16,256 nt of DNA from positions 1 to 16,256 of the forward strand of contig CAMBPO010000050.1 in the NCBI GenBank assembly GCA_945869725.1, in the 5' to 3' direction. Shown here one piece after another: positions 1 to 7,867 of this stretch (its first letter is position 1; each line of letters opens with the position of its first letter). A model generated the notes under the pieces. That model made no database searches, was not told the origin of the DNA, and worked only from the letters and a program-made list of their open reading frames with translations. Source of the DNA: Klebsiella pneumoniae (GTDB lineage: Bacteria; Pseudomonadota; Gammaproteobacteria; Pseudomonadales; Pseudohongiellaceae). The position numbers and the translations under genes were made by a program.

Positions 1-888
1 GCAGCCAGTATCGTACCTGTGCAAGCTCAGCAATTGCCGACCGTCTCGCGTCCACTTGGACTGCCTGCGCCGGTCGGCCTTCCGGTAATCCCGATTTTCG
101 AAGGAGCCTACGAAAACGAAGACGGCTCCGTCACTTACTCGTTTGGATACCTCAATCGCAACACTGACGAAGCAGTCGAGATTCCACTTGGCCAGAACAA
201 CCGTATCGATCCTGCGGAATTCAATGGCCTGCAGCCTGAGCGTTTCGAGACGACCCGCCATACAGGGGTGTTCACCGTCACCGTTCCTGCTTCCATGCGA
301 AACGGTGAAGTCTGGTGGTACATCAAGACTGGTCAGCATGAAGAGTTGAAAGTGCCAGGTCGTCGCGGTCGCCTAGGATACACCCTTGACAGAACGCCAC
401 GTCCTGCCGGCTCGGTCTCACCCTTGGTTTCCTTTGTAGAAGGCGGGCCGCAGGGTCAGGATCCGGACGGACTTGTTGCCGATGCGCCGCTGACAGTCAA
501 AGTTGGCTCGCCAGTGACACTGACAGTGCACGTTACAGATCCGTCTGTCCGCGACATGACTGATTCGCGCAACGTGAAAGGAATTCCTGTGCGGGTATCC
601 TGGTACAAGCACCAAGGCGAAGGTCAGGTCTCTTTCGAGCGTCATCCTTCGTCCGAGCCACCACCCGAGCTGACAGAGCTACAACGAGCACGGGGCGTCC
701 CACCAGTCGGCCCTGATGAAACTCAACTAAGCTCCGGCAACGGAAGCGCAAGTGTGATCGCAACCTTCTCACAGTCTGGCGAATATATCATTCGCACCAT
801 GGCTGACAATTGGGATGCAACTGACAGTACAGAGGCCGACCAGTGCTGCTGGACAAACCTGTATCAGCGCGTAACCGTGACCCCGTAA
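1..888 (+). CDS. Exported beta-rich protein of unknown function, 5' end outside window
   Basis: The reading frame is open from the first base and ends with TAA at 886-888, giving 295 residues. The first residues in the window (AASIVPVQAQQ) look like the end of a signal peptide cut at VQA|QQ, so the true start is probably a few dozen bases upstream; the GTG at 19 would fall inside that signal and is unlikely to be the start. Two parts are visible. The first (about residues 25-130) carries a SFGYLNRNT motif, then EIPLGQNN and a PAEFNG segment. The second (about 135-290) contains VTLTVHVTD and GEYIIR strands typical of an Ig-like beta sandwich. I recall the SFGYxNRN...IPxGxNN pattern from uncharacterised secreted bacterial proteins but know no function. 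It lies 132 bp before a cytochrome c gene on the same strand and may be co-transcribed with it. A periplasmic or surface binding role is only a guess. Confidence 0.8.
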   Translation, partial: AASIVPVQAQQLPTVSRPLGLPAPVGLPVIPIFEGAYENEDGSVTYSFGYLNRNTDEAVEIPLGQNNRIDPAEFNGLQPERFETTRHTGVFTVTVPASMRNGEVWWYIKTGQHEELKVPGRRGRLGYTLDRTPRPAGSVSPLVSFVEGGPQGQDPDGLVADAPLTVKVGSPVTLTVHVTDPSVRDMTDSRNVKGIPVRVSWYKHQGEGQVSFERHPSSEPPPELTELQRARGVPPVGPDETQLSSGNGSASVIATFSQSGEYIIRTMADNWDATDSTEADQCCWTNLYQRVTVTP

Positions 889-1020
889 CCAACTATTTTC
901 CAAGTTGATTCAAAGAATAAGAGAAACAATTAGTTTCAGATATTGCGATCAAAGAGTGGACAAGCGAGTGCATGAGATTTACATTAAGTCAACGGCTTTA
1001 ATAACTAGAAGGAGAGTATC

Positions 1021-2400
1021 ATGAAAGTCAAGCAGTGTTTTAACAAACAGCTCTCAGGGAAAGCCGCATTCGGCTTTGCAGTCCTTGCAATGTTGGGATA
1101 CACCGGTCAAGCCCAAGCACAGTCTTCATTGTTAATCGACTCAGATAAAGTAACTTACGCCGACCACGTTGCTCAGATAATCACAGACAACTGTGTTGTC
1201 TGTCACCGGGAAGGAGCGATCGGCCCCATGCAGCTAACCAATTACGAGCAAGTGCGTCCGTGGGCGCCGTTGATTGGTCTGCGCGTTGCCAATAAGGAAA
1301 TGCCTCCTTACTCCTATGACGATCACATCGGCATTCAGGATCTGCAGGGTGACTGGCGTCTGTCTGATGATGAAATCAACACCATTACAGAGTGGGTTGC
1401 TCAGGGCGCACCGGAAGGAGACTGGGGCGATCGCTCGCACCCTGTAGCCAACCTCCCGCCCAGTGATGAGTGGAACTTTGCCCCTGAGTTCGGTCAGCCG
1501 ACATTGGTGCTGAACTCCTCGCCAATTGATGTTCCCGCAATCGGCAACGATATGTGGCACCGACCTTTCGCCGAAACAGGCCTGACAACAGACCGTTGCA
1601 TCAAAGCCATTCAGGTTAAGCCGGCCGGCAACGCCAAGGCTGTGGTACACCATGCCAACTCCAACGTGGAGGTCATGAATGCCGATGGAGAATATGAAGA
1701 CGTAGGCATGTTAACCGAGTACGCGATGGGCAAGTGGGGCGAGATTGCTCCCGACAATATCTGCCGCACACTGCCGGCCAATGCCCGTATTCGCTGGGAT
1801 ATTCACCTCTTCCCAGGTGGGGTTGGAGCTACAGCGCCGGGAACGGTGATCGAAGACAACGTGGTGGAAATCGGCATCTGGCTGCACCCGGAAGGCTATG
1901 AGAATGTGGCCAAGTACAAGCAGGACCTGAAACTATACAGGCTGAATGAAGGTGAGCTGATTGTTCCTCCCCATGGCACTGCCATGACCCAGGGCTTCCA
2001 CTCGTTCGACCACCCGGTGCGTATCGACAGCTTCCAGCCGCACGGCCACCTGCGCCTGCGCGCCGCGTCACTGCAGATCTACTACCCGGCCACTGGTCGC
2101 ACTGAAGATATCAGCCAGATCTCCAACTGGAGCGCCACCTGGCACCACAGCCACATGTTTGAGGAAGAGGTAGCTCCACTCGTGCCGACTGGTGCGGTGC
2201 TGGTTATCAAGCAGTGGTATGACAATACCGCCAACAACCCAAACAATCCTGATCCGGATTTCTGGGTCGTGGACGGCAGCCGTACTGCGGATGAAATGTC
2301 GCATGCGTGGATTGCTGTGACTCACTTGGACGACGAAGGCTACCAGGAAATCCTGGCGCAGCGTGAAACGTCCAAGCAGCGTTCTGTAGCTGCTGAGTAA
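1021..2400 (+). CDS. Exported monohaem cytochrome c with PHM-like copper monooxygenase domain
   Basis: 459 aa. The ATG is preceded by a strong AAGGAG, six bases upstream. Residues 1-33 form a Sec signal peptide with likely cleavage at AQA|Q. A cytochrome c domain follows (about 40-135): haem motif CVVCH at 58-62 and a probable axial Met94 in KEMPP. The rest resembles the two-domain fold of copper type II ascorbate-dependent monooxygenases (PHM/DBM): HH at 210-211, His262, HGH at 341-343 (the usual HxH copper-M ligand pair), the DNTANNPNNPDP segment near 401, and DEM with Met426 at the usual Met-ligand place. A haem-fed copper hydroxylase or oxidase in the periplasm is a reasonable inference; the substrate is unknown. 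It is related to the product of the convergent gene at 4267-2573, but lacks that protein's thioredoxin-like N-terminus. A hairpin terminator follows. Confidence 0.85.
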   Translation: MKVKQCFNKQLSGKAAFGFAVLAMLGYTGQAQAQSSLLIDSDKVTYADHVAQIITDNCVVCHREGAIGPMQLTNYEQVRPWAPLIGLRVANKEMPPYSYDDHIGIQDLQGDWRLSDDEINTITEWVAQGAPEGDWGDRSHPVANLPPSDEWNFAPEFGQPTLVLNSSPIDVPAIGNDMWHRPFAETGLTTDRCIKAIQVKPAGNAKAVVHHANSNVEVMNADGEYEDVGMLTEYAMGKWGEIAPDNICRTLPANARIRWDIHLFPGGVGATAPGTVIEDNVVEIGIWLHPEGYENVAKYKQDLKLYRLNEGELIVPPHGTAMTQGFHSFDHPVRIDSFQPHGHLRLRAASLQIYYPATGRTEDISQISNWSATWHHSHMFEEEVAPLVPTGAVLVIKQWYDNTANNPNNPDPDFWVVDGSRTADEMSHAWIAVTHLDDEGYQEILAQRETSKQRSVAAE

Positions 2401-2413
2401 TTTAACGAAGTGA

Positions 2414-2439
2414 GGCTCTGGCAACTGCCAGGGCCTTTT
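2414..2439 (+). terminator. Rho-independent terminator after the cytochrome/PHM gene
   Basis: A 9-bp stem, GGCTCTGGC with GCCAGGGCC (one G-U pair), has a 4-base loop (AACT) and is followed by TTTT. It starts 14 bases after the stop codon at 2398-2400. Confidence 0.75.
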
Positions 2440-2524
2440 GAAGGACAGAAGAACTATAGAACAACGTCTACTGTTCTTTCTTACCCATGAAAAGTTGCAA
2501 TACTACTGACACAACATGAAACAA

Positions 2525-2555
2525 GTCGCCGGATCACAATTGTTCGGCGGCTTTT
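2525..2555. terminator. Hairpin terminator between convergent genes
   Basis: GTCGCCG (2525-2531) pairs with CGGCGGC (2545-2551) with one wobble, around a 13-base loop, and is followed by TTTT on the + strand. Read on the - strand the same hairpin is followed by a T-rich TTGTTT, 17 bp past the stop of the gene ending at 2573. It may therefore serve both converging transcripts. Confidence 0.6.
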
Positions 2556-2572
2556 GAGTACAGTAAGTGCGG

Positions 2573-4267
2573 TCAGTCAGCTTTGTGATACGTGAAATAG
2601 CCAGTAAAGTTTTCGTCCTTACTGTCCAGCCCAGACCGAACCTCGATGTCCGGGTCTGGATTAAAAGGATTGGAAATAGAGTTGTCAAAAGCGCCGGTCA
2701 CGTGGACCTTGCTTCCCGCTGGAATCTCTACGGCCTCTGCAAGGACATAGTGAGGCTGCCACCCGTAGTTGTAAGCAGGCACACTCAACAAGTCACGTAT
2801 GGTGCCATCGGGCAACTCCACACTGAATTTCATCTTCTTGCCACGTGCATTCATTTTGGCGCGCACACCAGTGATCACTACGGCCTCATCAAAAACGTAT
2901 TCAGCGTGGGCAGGGATGTCGTGCTCGTTCGGTGGCAGCACTACCAAGGCAGACACCGCCTGCACGTGTCGTTGCTTCAGACTTCCGCTGTCCGGTGCAT
3001 CCGCAAAATAGAGACCTATCTTAGTTGCATCGACTAATTCGGCGCCAATTCCAACGAAATGGAACTGCAGAGAAAGCTTGTGCCCTTTAGGAATAAATAC
3101 TGCAGTACCTTCCGGGAATCGAGTTGCGGATGGATTTCCTGGCGAATAGCCATCAAGGAACGTGCGTGTTGATGTGCTTGCATAGCGCTCCTCTCCCCAG
3201 AAATCTTCGCCAGGAGCGGTGACAAAGCCCATCAGGTGGTGCAACGCACTGGTTGCATCCGGATGATACTGAACAGCTGTGACCCACTTGTCTTCATCGA
3301 AGGGCAATTCAACATCGGCATACACATAATCCAGAATGCCGGTTGCGGGTATACGCAGAGCAGGGGCAGTGACGATGATATCCGGCTCACCAAGAAGCCA
3401 TTCCTTGCTCTCTGCATACGAGAATTCTTCGAGCGGATCAACGGGGCCATCACCACGCGGTGCTCCCGCTTTGAACCAGTGCAGCAGCGTCTGAACATCT
3501 TCGGTTGCGAGGTAACGAGCTGTCGTAGTATGCCCGATGCTGGGGTCGACCTGGGCAGGAGGCATGCGCTTGTTGAGTAACACCTCTCGAATCATCGGCG
3601 ACCATCCAAGCAGTGATACATAATTATCGATGGCAAACGGACCGACACCGAACTGCCTGTGGCAGGACGCACAATTCTCAATGATTATGGGCGCCACCTC
3701 TGTTGCGTAGTCAGGAATATTGGTGGCATGCATTGCCTTGACAGGGTACTCCACAGTGCAATTTGCCATATTGCTTGTCTTGACGGTGTTCCGCAAAGTA
3801 GTCGTCAGCAAACTGGACAACGTGTCATCCAGTTCAGGCCCGACTGCACCTACGTAGAACAACGAGAGGCGGTCAGGATTGAGCACCCTGACATCCCCGG
3901 CACTCGTTATACCCAGTGCATCAGAAACCAATTGCCCGCTGTCCTGGAGAATGGGCAAAGTCAGATTGAGGTTACGCAGGGCGTCGCGATCCAAGTCTTG
4001 GGTATCCAGCAACAGGAATTCAATGCCCTGTTTGGCGTAACGATCGTGCAATTCCTGATATTGAGCTAGGGTCGCATCCATCCCCTGGCAGGATTGTGCG
4101 TAGGCCATAATGACGACGGCCTTGCGATGCTGGTAGCGACTCAGCTGATGGAACTCTCCTTCGCTGTCCAGCAATGCAAAATCGCCGGTCCGTTCCAGGG
4201 CGGCATTGACAACCCCGGAAGCCAGCGCTACGAAGACTATCAGGCTAGAGGCTTGAAATTTTTTCAT
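2573..4267 (-). CDS. Exported thioredoxin-like / cytochrome c / PHM-like three-domain protein
   Basis: 564 aa from the ATG at 4267. The frame extends nine codons upstream to a TTG, but the ATG directly precedes a clear signal peptide (MKK..., cleavage near VNA|ALE) and has a GGTGAG just upstream. Domains: an AhpC/TSA or redoxin-like fold (about 25-165) whose CxxC region is reduced to a single Cys60 in AQSCQG; a cytochrome c domain with CASCH at 199-203 and probable axial Met235 in KRMPP; a PHM-like region from about 290 to the end with HH at 343-344, FHF (His403), and the usual RGKxMxF...LPDG and DNSxxNPxNPDP segments. The expected HxH copper ligands before RGK are K471-M-N473, and the expected DEM methionine region reads DENF (551-554), so the second copper site looks lost. 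It lies 52 bp after the helical-protein gene on the same strand, probably one operon. Confidence 0.85.
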   Translation of the reverse strand: MKKFQASSLIVFVALASGVVNAALERTGDFALLDSEGEFHQLSRYQHRKAVVIMAYAQSCQGMDATLAQYQELHDRYAKQGIEFLLLDTQDLDRDALRNLNLTLPILQDSGQLVSDALGITSAGDVRVLNPDRLSLFYVGAVGPELDDTLSSLLTTTLRNTVKTSNMANCTVEYPVKAMHATNIPDYATEVAPIIIENCASCHRQFGVGPFAIDNYVSLLGWSPMIREVLLNKRMPPAQVDPSIGHTTTARYLATEDVQTLLHWFKAGAPRGDGPVDPLEEFSYAESKEWLLGEPDIIVTAPALRIPATGILDYVYADVELPFDEDKWVTAVQYHPDATSALHHLMGFVTAPGEDFWGEERYASTSTRTFLDGYSPGNPSATRFPEGTAVFIPKGHKLSLQFHFVGIGAELVDATKIGLYFADAPDSGSLKQRHVQAVSALVVLPPNEHDIPAHAEYVFDEAVVITGVRAKMNARGKKMKFSVELPDGTIRDLLSVPAYNYGWQPHYVLAEAVEIPAGSKVHVTGAFDNSISNPFNPDPDIEVRSGLDSKDENFTGYFTYHKAD

Positions 4268-4319
4268 GACACTCACCACCTCAACATGAACCAAACCCTA
4301 GAGACCGCATGTGCGACAA

Positions 4320-5447
4320 TCAGCGCATTGGGTAATTGCTCACATGCTGCGTCGCGGCACGGCCACGGTTGCGCTCGGATTGGGTCAAACCACCGAGCGC
4401 GGGGCCACCTTGATTGAAGATCCCGCCCCGCAGCACAAACTCAAGGTATTTCCTCTCCTGATCTAGGTAGTTTTCTTTGTCTGTGAACGAGGTCACCGCC
4501 GCTTCGATCGCAGCAAGGCGGTCGGGGACGTCAGGATGTGCGAGAAGATCGCCGACGACCACTTTCAAGACAGCGATGTTGTCCAGTACATACGCTACGC
4601 CAGGATGGAAGCTGTACACATTCGGCGCTATGACAGGAAAGGTTGGGATGTCTGTCGGCAAAGACATGAGGCTGCCGTGAGTCGGCGAAGTCTTCTCTTC
4701 ATAGAGCGCGATGACTATGTCAATGCCAGATTCAACCTCTGCATCGCTCTCAGCCAGGATCGTGGCTTCCAAGGCAGCGATCTGCAGCCACTGCGAGGCC
4801 CATGTCAGGCCGCTCAGCTGCGGAAAGCCTACGCGAAAAGCATACGCATAGGGATGATTGGACAAAAGATCCGGATGCTTGGGAAGTGCGGCCACAGACA
4901 GCGAATCCTCGCTCAAGTAGTTTGCCAGCGCGACATCCACGGCGGTGTACTTGTCGATCACATTGTTATCTAGAAAAATGTCCAGCAGGTTAATCCCGAA
5001 TTCGCGGCCACGCTCCAGAACTGCAACGGCGCTCTCAGGAATACTGCCATTGGCGTCCAGAACATTGGCGATTTCTTCCGTTGCGAATTCATCGCGGATC
5101 ATGGCCTGAAGCCCAGGTGTTGCTCTGGTCTCGAAGACTCGAAAGGGGCCAAGCATGGCCATGTGGTTGGAGGCAGTGTGGTAATGTGAGAACTCGGTTG
5201 CTGCCAGCTCTTCAATTTTCTCGCGCAATAGCACCTTACCAAATTGCGATTCAATGGATTCATTGCTAAAAACTATCTCTTCATAAACGGTAGCCTGCAA
5301 AACTTCTGCTGCGTTCAAATACTGTGCCAGCGCAGTAAATCGCGCCTCCATCATGCCAGCGGTTACAGTCTGTGCCTGCAAACCAGCTGGAACAACAGCG
5401 CCAGCGAACCAAAATCCGATCAGTATTCTCTGAAGAAGCTTGTGCAT
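4320..5447 (-). CDS. Exported alpha-helical protein of unknown function
   Basis: 375 aa from the ATG at 5447, chosen because GGAGG sits six bases upstream; an in-frame ATG five codons earlier has no such site. Residues 1-25 form a signal peptide with cleavage at LQA|QTV. The mature part is rich in predicted helix, has no cysteine motif, no haem motif and no membrane segment. Visible landmarks are a HYHTASNHMAMLGPFRVFE stretch near residue 85, a His/Tyr-rich HPYAYAFRVGFP near 200, and a short Gly-rich tail segment (GGIFNQGGPALGGL) near 345. I do not recognise the family. As the first gene of a probable two-gene operon with the thioredoxin/cytochrome/PHM protein, it may be a periplasmic partner of that protein; this rests on position alone. 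Confidence 0.8.
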   Translation of the reverse strand: MHKLLQRILIGFWFAGAVVPAGLQAQTVTAGMMEARFTALAQYLNAAEVLQATVYEEIVFSNESIESQFGKVLLREKIEELAATEFSHYHTASNHMAMLGPFRVFETRATPGLQAMIRDEFATEEIANVLDANGSIPESAVAVLERGREFGINLLDIFLDNNVIDKYTAVDVALANYLSEDSLSVAALPKHPDLLSNHPYAYAFRVGFPQLSGLTWASQWLQIAALEATILAESDAEVESGIDIVIALYEEKTSPTHGSLMSLPTDIPTFPVIAPNVYSFHPGVAYVLDNIAVLKVVVGDLLAHPDVPDRLAAIEAAVTSFTDKENYLDQERKYLEFVLRGGIFNQGGPALGGLTQSERNRGRAATQHVSNYPMR

Positions 5448-5680
5448 TGTAATCCTCCACAACTGTCTGATTTTCGGGCGGGATGTTTTGCCTATTTAAA
5501 CGGCTAAAGGATAAAAGCCCGAGCCTCGTAAGTCCATCGGAAATTATCCCAATTTTACGTACATAGTAGAAATCAGTTTCTTTAAAAAGCTAAAAAGTGT
5601 CTGTCGAAGTTCGTGCCATTTACTTTGCCATTTCAGCCTTGGTTCTGGTCAAACAAATCGGGACACATTTTTGAACTTTA
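5448..5680. other. Non-coding stretch upstream of the - strand exported-protein operon
   Basis: This AT-rich stretch should carry the promoter of the operon starting at 5447. No -35/-10 pair stands out on the - strand, and no ORF with a ribosome site was found. It runs into the IS3 remnant on its right. Confidence 0.4.
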
Positions 5681-5821
5681 TGGACTGATCCGTGTTTCCC
5701 GGACACCTCTGGCCTTGTCTATGAGCATAGGATGAAGTGTATGAGCAATCAAAGATATTCACCAGAATTTAAAGATGAGGCTGTCAAACAGATTGTTGAG
5801 CGGGGTAGAACCCCATGCTAA
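5681..5821 (+). mobile_element. Left-end remnant of an IS3-family insertion sequence
   Basis: TGGACTGATCCGTG at 5681 followed by TTTCCCGGACACCTC resembles the terminal and leader sequence found ahead of orfA in IS3-family elements. It is followed at the expected distance by an orfA start at 5741. Homology stops about 80 bp into orfA; no orfB, no right end and no clear target duplication were seen. The left boundary is approximate. Confidence 0.55.
5741..5821 (+). pseudogene. Truncated IS3-family transposase orfA
   Basis: The frame encodes 26 residues beginning MSNQRYSPEFKDEAV, which matches the N-terminus of IS3/IS911-type OrfA (helix-turn-helix protein, normally about 90-100 aa). After VERGR the sequence leaves the family and meets a TAA at 5819-5821. 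It is a dead fragment that marks past insertion activity at this site. Confidence 0.75.
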
Positions 5822-6163
5822 TTTTCAAGCTTAAGAGATGCAGATGCATTAATCTTGGAGATACACTTCGACCTCATGGTCTGCTATCAGCCTAATCGTT
5901 TAGGGCAGTTCTTCGGGCATCAAATCTTGATGCAATCTGCGCGTCATAATATGACGCAAATTAACAGTAACAAGGAAATATCAGCCACTCTCTGCGCATT
6001 TGCACGTTCGTTTGTGCCCATTTTTACGACCTTTGCATCGAATATTTGACCCACAATACATCACTGATAGAGCGGGGTTGCACCCTACTATGGGGGAAAA
6101 ATATAGAAATAACGACGGGGGTTAAATTTGGTAAAAATTAACATTACGGCGCTAAAGAGAGTG
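5822..6163. other. Gene-free stretch with palindromes
   Basis: No convincing gene was found: a 64-codon open frame at 5855-6049 has no ribosome site and no recognisable motif. The stretch holds two 17-bp palindromes (listed separately), a repeat GAGCGGGGT (6070-6078) that also occurs in the IS remnant (5798-5806), and an AT-rich imperfect hairpin at 6121-6142 just past the amidohydrolase stop. Confidence 0.4.
5917..5957. promoter_or_regulatory. Two tandem 17-bp palindromes, operator-like
   Basis: GCATCAAATCTTGATGC (5917-5933) and GCGTCATAATATGACGC (5941-5957) are each perfect inverted repeats of 7 + 3 + 7 bases. They share the consensus GCRTCAW-N3-WTGAYGC and are both followed by AA or AAT; their centres are 24 bp apart. 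This is the layout of a dimeric repressor binding two neighbouring sites. Neither has the T-run of a terminator. No promoter or gene was identified beside them: the amidohydrolase to the right ends, rather than starts, here. Confidence 0.5.
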
Positions 6164-7576
6164 TCAGTTTCGTAAATCTTGAGTTAACCGCTCAATAATC
6201 GCTGTCCTGTCGAGTTCTTTGCCGAGCAAAAAAACGGCGCTAATATCTTGCGTGGCACGAATATCACTCAATGGATTAGCATTTAAGATGACAAAATCTG
6301 CTCTCAGCCCCTTTTCAAGTAGTCCGCGATCATAAAGACCGAGTTGTGATGCAGCTGAAGAGGTTGCGGCTGCAATTGCCTGCTCCGGCGACATTCCTAG
6401 TGCAACAAATATCTCTAGCTCTTTGTGACCGGTGTAGCCAAAAAAATGGTCCGGAAGTGCCCCTGCATCGGTTCCCAATATAATCGGAACTCCATGCTCC
6501 ATCGCCGATTCAAAACTTTTTCTGATCGACGGCTCAAGATTCTCGATCAGGTTTTCTAATTGACGTTCAAGTTGGTTATTAGAACCAGAGGTAGATGGAG
6601 CGTCGCCAGTACTTGCAAACACTCTGTCAGAAAGCCGAGATAAAGTCGCAGCAGGCAAGGTTTCATGTAAAAAGGGGTCTTCAGCGATAGTCATGCGGCG
6701 GAGCAAAGAGAGTCCGAGGTTGGGAATAACGAAAGTATTCGATTCGGCGAGCGAGCGACTTAGGCCCTCACTGATCTCGTCATCGAATCTTCCATGTAAA
6801 AAACCAGCGACACCTGCTTGTACCAGTCGCGCAGTGTCCGCCGAGTCCTGCTGATGCGCTACAACTTTAATCCCTTGCTGATTCGCAGTACTAACCAGCT
6901 CGGTATAAAGTCGCTGTGCTAATTTTGGTTGAGTACCCGCTCGATCATCCACCCAGATTTTTATAACAGCATTTTGCTTTGGCTCTATAGCTGTTATCAG
7001 CGTCTGAATATCAGATGATTGGTCCACGCCGAACAGTATGTTTGTCTGTAGTGCCGCCTCTACAGCACGAATTTCTTCCAGGAATGAGTTATTCGGGCCG
7101 TAGCCTGTGGGGGCTACACCATAGGCAGCGAGAGGGGTGGCTACAGGCAGTAACTCAAGATCAATGGTTGCTCGAAGTTCATTTATCAAAGCAACCGGGT
7201 CGCTACCGGCTGAGAAAACAGTAGAGAAACCGTAGTAGGCATACTGTGAGAGATTGTCGATTAGGTTAGCTTTATTGTAATTTTCGGCTCCCCAACTGCT
7301 GACAGACTGATACCCTAGGTGCGCGTGTGCATCTATTAATGCCGGTATAATCGTCTTGCCGTTTAGTCGCTGTTTATAAGCTTCAGCTGGCAACTCCGCC
7401 TCTGTTGAAACAATCTCTACGACATATCCCTCTTGAATCAGGAGCCATTCGCCAGACTCATAGAGCTTCTCTCCGGAGAATATCCGGTCTGGCTGCAGGG
7501 CTATTAATTCTGATTGGGCATTTGCAAACGCGGGCAAGATTATAAAAGCCGGCAGCACGAGATAAGCGACACGCAT
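6164..7576 (-). CDS. Exported metal-dependent amidohydrolase
   Basis: 470 aa. The N-terminus is a signal peptide with cleavage at ANA|QSE (after residue 20), so the enzyme acts in the periplasm or beyond. It is a complete amidohydrolase-superfamily protein: HAH at 84-86, candidate bridging Lys206 in VIKIW, His241 in VVAHQQ, His261 in FLHGRF, and Asp370 in LGTDAG. The tail (RADFVILNANPL near 425-436) is the usual C-terminal beta-sandwich return. This layout fits imidazolonepropionase/prolidase-like amidohydrolases that act on peptide-like or cyclic amide bonds; the substrate cannot be read from sequence. The ATG at 7576 has only a weak GGG upstream. It is flanked by non-coding DNA on both sides and appears to be a single-gene unit, with codon use and base content more AT-rich than the cupin next to it. 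Confidence 0.88.
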   Translation of the reverse strand: MRVAYLVLPAFIILPAFANAQSELIALQPDRIFSGEKLYESGEWLLIQEGYVVEIVSTEAELPAEAYKQRLNGKTIIPALIDAHAHLGYQSVSSWGAENYNKANLIDNLSQYAYYGFSTVFSAGSDPVALINELRATIDLELLPVATPLAAYGVAPTGYGPNNSFLEEIRAVEAALQTNILFGVDQSSDIQTLITAIEPKQNAVIKIWVDDRAGTQPKLAQRLYTELVSTANQQGIKVVAHQQDSADTARLVQAGVAGFLHGRFDDEISEGLSRSLAESNTFVIPNLGLSLLRRMTIAEDPFLHETLPAATLSRLSDRVFASTGDAPSTSGSNNQLERQLENLIENLEPSIRKSFESAMEHGVPIILGTDAGALPDHFFGYTGHKELEIFVALGMSPEQAIAAATSSAASQLGLYDRGLLEKGLRADFVILNANPLSDIRATQDISAVFLLGKELDRTAIIERLTQDLRN

Positions 7577-7707
7577 AGTGTTATGACCCGGGTTTAAGTG
7601 TTGACTGATTCGTCACTTCGCAAACAACTGGTCACCCAGCGTAGTACAAAAAGTGATGACCTTACTGCCCAAATTAGTAGCATCGGCTCGGTGAAACGTT
7701 TGTATTA

Positions 7708-7732
7708 TGCCGCCCTTTTTGCAAAAGCGGCA
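7708..7732. repeat. 25-bp inverted repeat upstream of the amidohydrolase
   Basis: TGCCGC (7708-7713) pairs with GCGGCA (7727-7732); inside, TTTT pairs with AAAA around a TGC loop, with a two-base bulge. There is no T-run on either side, so it is not a standard terminator. It lies between the amidohydrolase promoter region and the GC-rich cupin segment. Confidence 0.4.
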
Positions 7733-7755
7733 GTTGTTATATAGTTCAACGTAGT

Positions 7756-7857
7756 ATGGGCGAGCGCGTGAAGCTGGAAGCCCTGCTGGCGGCGCGCAGT
7801 ATTTTGCGCGCAGCGCAGTGGCTGGAGAAACGCCTCAGTGGAAAGCGTCCCGCGTGA
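7756..7857 (+). pseudogene. Short GC-rich coding-like fragment, possible 3' end of a lost gene
   Basis: An ATG frame of 33 codons ends with TGA at 7855-7857, ten bases from the stop of the convergent cupin gene. The peptide (MGERVKLEALLAARS..., ending GKRPA) is strongly helical and its codons are GC-rich, unlike the AT-rich DNA just upstream of about 7745. There is no ribosome binding site. It reads like the C-terminal tail of a gene whose front was removed, but I do not recognise the family and it could be a chance frame. Confidence 0.25.
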
Positions 7858-7867
7858 GTTGAGAGCC

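Noticed and set aside
2567..3580. Several + strand ORFs of 70-156 codons opposite the three-domain protein
   Set aside because: They overlap a long frame with clear signal peptide, haem and copper-domain motifs on the - strand, and show no motifs of their own.
5855..6049. 64-codon + strand ORF after the IS3 remnant
   Set aside because: No ribosome site or recognisable motif, and it spans both palindromes.
7623..7738. AACAACTG (7623-7630) and CAGTTGTT (7731-7738) flanking a hairpin, like an integron attC site
   Set aside because: The conserved RYYYAAC and GTTRRRY core heptamers are missing and no integrase or cassette array is nearby.
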